From assembly GCA_013399875.1 (NCBI GenBank), contig VXAZ01001038.1:41276-105275 (forward strand): a stretch of DNA of 64,000 nt, written 5' to 3'. Both the position numbers and the translations under genes were made by a program. A model generated the notes under the pieces. The model was given only the letters and a program-made list of their open reading frames with translations. It did no database searches and was not told the DNA's origin. This stretch comes from Gymnorhina tibicen. Taxonomy: Eukaryota > Chordata > Aves > Passeriformes > Artamidae. Of this stretch, positions 61,761 to 64,000 are shown in pieces (position 1 is the stretch's first letter; the number at the start of each line of letters is the position of its first letter).

Positions 61761-63482
61761 CAAGCCCCTGCGGCACTGATCACTGGGTTCAGTGCAGGGG
61801 AAGGTCCCTCAGACGGATGAGCGGCAATCTGAACGGAGAATTTGCTGACAGGAACCAAGTACTTTACAGTGACCCTGTCACTGTTTGAGGTTCATGTCTG
61901 CTGGACTTGGATTTGTTGAGCTGATACATTTTCTTTCAAAGACAGCTTTCCTAAGAATGGATTTTGGGTTTAAAATGTAATACGAGATACGTTTACATTG
62001 ATAATTCTTCCCCATTCTTTCCGTAGGCATGTTTTCAGCATAGATATTTTAATTTAGAAGTTCAGAAAGCTCCCCGTGTTTGGTGCAGTTTATTATTATT
62101 TATTGTGAGGCATGTTCATTATGCAACATTTGACAAGTCTGATCAGAGTGTGTACTGAAATGCTGAAAGCCATTCACTTAACAGGGATTATTATTGCCCA
62201 AAAACCTGCACACCAGTGACTACTGGTCTAATAAAGGAGAATTAACTCTTTTATTAGTGTCTGGACAGCACTCCCGAGTAGTCAGTGGTTTGTGGACAAC
62301 ACCCAACCATGCTTTTCCAAACAGCTTGAAGAAATATGTAACTTTGACTATAGAGGAGAATTCAAATTGGACCTGGAATTGTAATGCCCATGTGCACCCC
62401 TGTCTAGTAGAGCACTGCTTTAAATCAGTTTAAATAGTGCTTTCTTTTCTTCCTCATCTCCTGCACCTCCCACAAAAATTTAAGTATTTTAAAGTGAAAC
62501 AGTTAAATACTTATCTTCTTGTCCTTCCCAAGCACCCAATAAATGTGTTGCATTCAGGTGAATTCAGGGATGCTGTCTATGTTAAAAACTGTACACATCA
62601 AAATATTGTCCACCAAACTGGTGAGGAGCTTGCATTTCATGCTGAAGAAATGTGCCTCTCTTTTATTAATGTTGTAGGTGTGGATTTTTATTGCTGTTTA
62701 TATCTTAGAGGCCTCAGACTTCTCTTAATGTCTTGATTAGATGGCTGTTTTAATTTGATGGATTGGTGTAGAAAATCTCTTGAGTATGCACAAAATGCAG
62801 AACTTCTAGTCCCCTGCTTAAAAATCACAATGCACTTCTCTTTGTTAAAGATATTTCTCTTTCTAAAAAATGTCATGCACTACTTTGGTCTGTGTGGTTG
62901 CAACTTTTGCAAAACAGCTGGAACTTTTTATTAGATACCGTTCAAGAAATGTGCTGTTACCTCAGCACTGTGTATCTAAAGCGAGGAGAAACCTTTTTCA
63001 GGTTCTAGGCAATCTCTTTTTATTTCTCTTTTTGTATCAGCCCCAGACTTCAGGTGCTGATCATCCGCAGGAAATGCAAGCTGATGCCCATTAGGTCCGC
63101 ACATGCTGCCACCCTCCCAGATGTTGTGCCCTCCCAGGATGAGTCGCGCACATCTGTCTGAGCAGCCGGAGCCTTTGTGCTCCGGGCTGGGACTGCAGAA
63201 GGGCAGCCCACACGCTGGGATGAGAGAGCTGCAGCACCAGTCTCCATCGCTGCTGTCATCTCAACCGGAGCTCTGGCAGCTGCTAAAGAGCCAGAGCCCG
63301 GAACGTTTAACCACTAATGGCCCTTAAGGAATCCGATCTGGCTGTGCCCTGGTGGAATTGCAGCAATGTGTGCGATGCCTGTTTATACGCGTGGAGAGAA
63401 ACCTTTTTAAACTATTTATATATAAACTAGATACACGGGGAAATGGCCACTGCCTCACGCCTTTTATTTTAATTGTCTCTCT

Positions 63483-63531
63483 CATTCCTGTGATTCCATT
63501 TCTCATTCCTGTGATGCCATCCTGCGATTCC
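63483..63531 (+). promoter_or_regulatory. Repeated CATTCC/GATTCC cluster
   Basis: CATTCC (63483-63488), GATTCC (63492-63497), CATTCC (63504-63509), the variant GATGCC (63513-63518) and GATTCC (63526-63531). Two of the pairs have exactly 3-bp spacing. Part of this is a 21-bp tandem duplication (TCTCATTCCTGTGAT.CCA). It resembles a TEAD double site and stands about 100 bp before a CpG island. Confidence 0.45.
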
Positions 63532-63589
63532 ATGGCTGCTGTTCTCTCCTCCTGCTGTAGAACCGCATGACTTGTCGCTGTAAGGCACT

Positions 63590-64000
63590 GGGGCCGCGCT
63601 GGGGAGCGAAACAGGCGTTGGAGAGGCAGGATTCGTTTTAAACAGAAGGCTCAGCATCCGCCCCCCAAGCTGCCGTGCTGCCGCCCGTGCCCGCAGGAGG
63701 CCCCTCAGCGCCGCGGCCGCCGCTTCCTCCCCTTCCAGCCGCCTCCTCCTCCTCCTCCCGCTGCTGCCGGGCGGCGTTTCCTGTGCGAGCGGCTCTGACG
63801 CGGCCGTGCCCTCCCTCCTTCCCTCGTTCGCTCGTTCCCTCCCTCCCCGCGGCCGCCCCCCGCTCCGCTCGGGCCGACCCGGAGCACAAAGCATCCCCGG
63901 CACGGCAGCGCCTGCGCGGGGCGGGCCGGGCTCTCGGCGGAGCGGGCTCGGGGCCCGCGGGCAGTGCCGGGCACTGCCGCTGTCAGCGCCGGCGCTCGCA
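63590..64000. promoter_or_regulatory. CpG island at the window end
   Basis: Strong CpG island with CCTCC/GCTGC-rich stretches and a C/T-rich tract (63808-63850), still continuing at the last base. Reverse-strand arginine- and glycine-rich frames here are typical of CpG islands and are not protein-like. It is probably an internal VGLL4 promoter or the promoter of an antisense transcript. The window cuts it. Confidence 0.6.

Larger units (their letters stand above)
41067..64000 (+). other. VGLL4: VGLL4 intron 2 (continues past the window)
   Basis: At least 22.9 kb from the donor GTAAGT at 41067. No further VGLL4 coding exon was recognised. Large 5' introns with alternative promoters are a known feature of VGLL4. 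Contents with their own entries are the LTR fragment (about 42925-43265), short duplications, microsatellites and three CpG-rich islands. AT-rich candidate regulatory stretches lie at 51700-52030 and 58140-58440. Confidence 0.8.

Noticed and set aside
63469..63974. Arginine/glycine-rich reverse frames at the window end
   Set aside because: Typical composition artefact of a CpG island. No start context or domain supports a gene.
41067..64000. Search for the alternative VGLL4 N-terminal exons and the next common exon
   Set aside because: No stretch encoding the other known VGLL4 N-termini or the following conserved exon was recognised, so they are presumed to lie beyond the window.
1..64000. 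CRISPR arrays, operons, tRNA or rRNA genes
   Set aside because: No regularly spaced palindromic repeats, no tRNA-like A/B box pairs in a cloverleaf and no rRNA core sequence were noticed. The window is ordinary vertebrate euchromatin.

Overview
This is vertebrate nuclear DNA, almost certainly from a bird. The signs are intron-rich genes with GT-AG splicing, CpG-island promoters, low repeat density, a 3'-end fragment of a CR1 LINE (the dominant avian retroelement) and a decayed avian-type LTR fragment. An assembly gap of 178 Ns lies in the GC-rich promoter of the first gene, and there is a single N in the second promoter island. No bacterial features are present. The species and the bird assignment are inferred from repeat style and protein similarity.

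Two protein-coding genes can be supported, both on the + strand. TAMM41 (mitochondrial CDP-diacylglycerol synthase) is complete, with eight coding exons from 6136 to 22918. All exons join in frame to give 337 residues. A 3'UTR of about 1.2 kb runs to a probable polyadenylation signal at 24099-24104. Intron 5 has a GC-AG boundary instead of GT-AG. VGLL4 (transcriptional cofactor of TEAD proteins) begins in the second half. Its first coding exon, encoding the conserved N-terminus starting METPLDVLSRAAS, is at 41003-41066. The remaining coding exons, including the TEAD-binding Tondu motifs, lie beyond the window. In human these genes are also neighbours in the same orientation on chromosome 3p25, so the order fits conserved synteny.

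Layout: 1-5600 is non-coding sequence upstream of TAMM41. 5600-6330 is the TAMM41 CpG island, with a GC-rich minisatellite and the gap. 6136-24125 is TAMM41, with an unexplained CpG-rich patch in its last intron (20940-21330). 24126-32900 is intergenic, with one antisense CR1 fragment and simple repeats. 32950-34330 is a large CpG island, the likely upstream promoter of VGLL4, carrying two CRE sites, a CCAAT box, a GC box and a cluster of TEAD-type ATTCC motifs. 34330-40989 is inferred VGLL4 intron 1, containing a 41-bp minisatellite. 41067-64000 is VGLL4 intron 2, with an LTR fragment, several short duplications, and further CpG islands at 55.75-56.0, 61.4-61.75 and 63.6-64.0 kb that may be alternative promoters.

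No wholly new system was found. The most interesting observation is a paired motif, CATTCC-3 bp-GATTCC, matching a TEAD double site. It occurs in the main VGLL4 CpG island and again just before the CpG island at the end of the window. Because VGLL4 protein represses TEAD, this suggests an autoregulatory loop.
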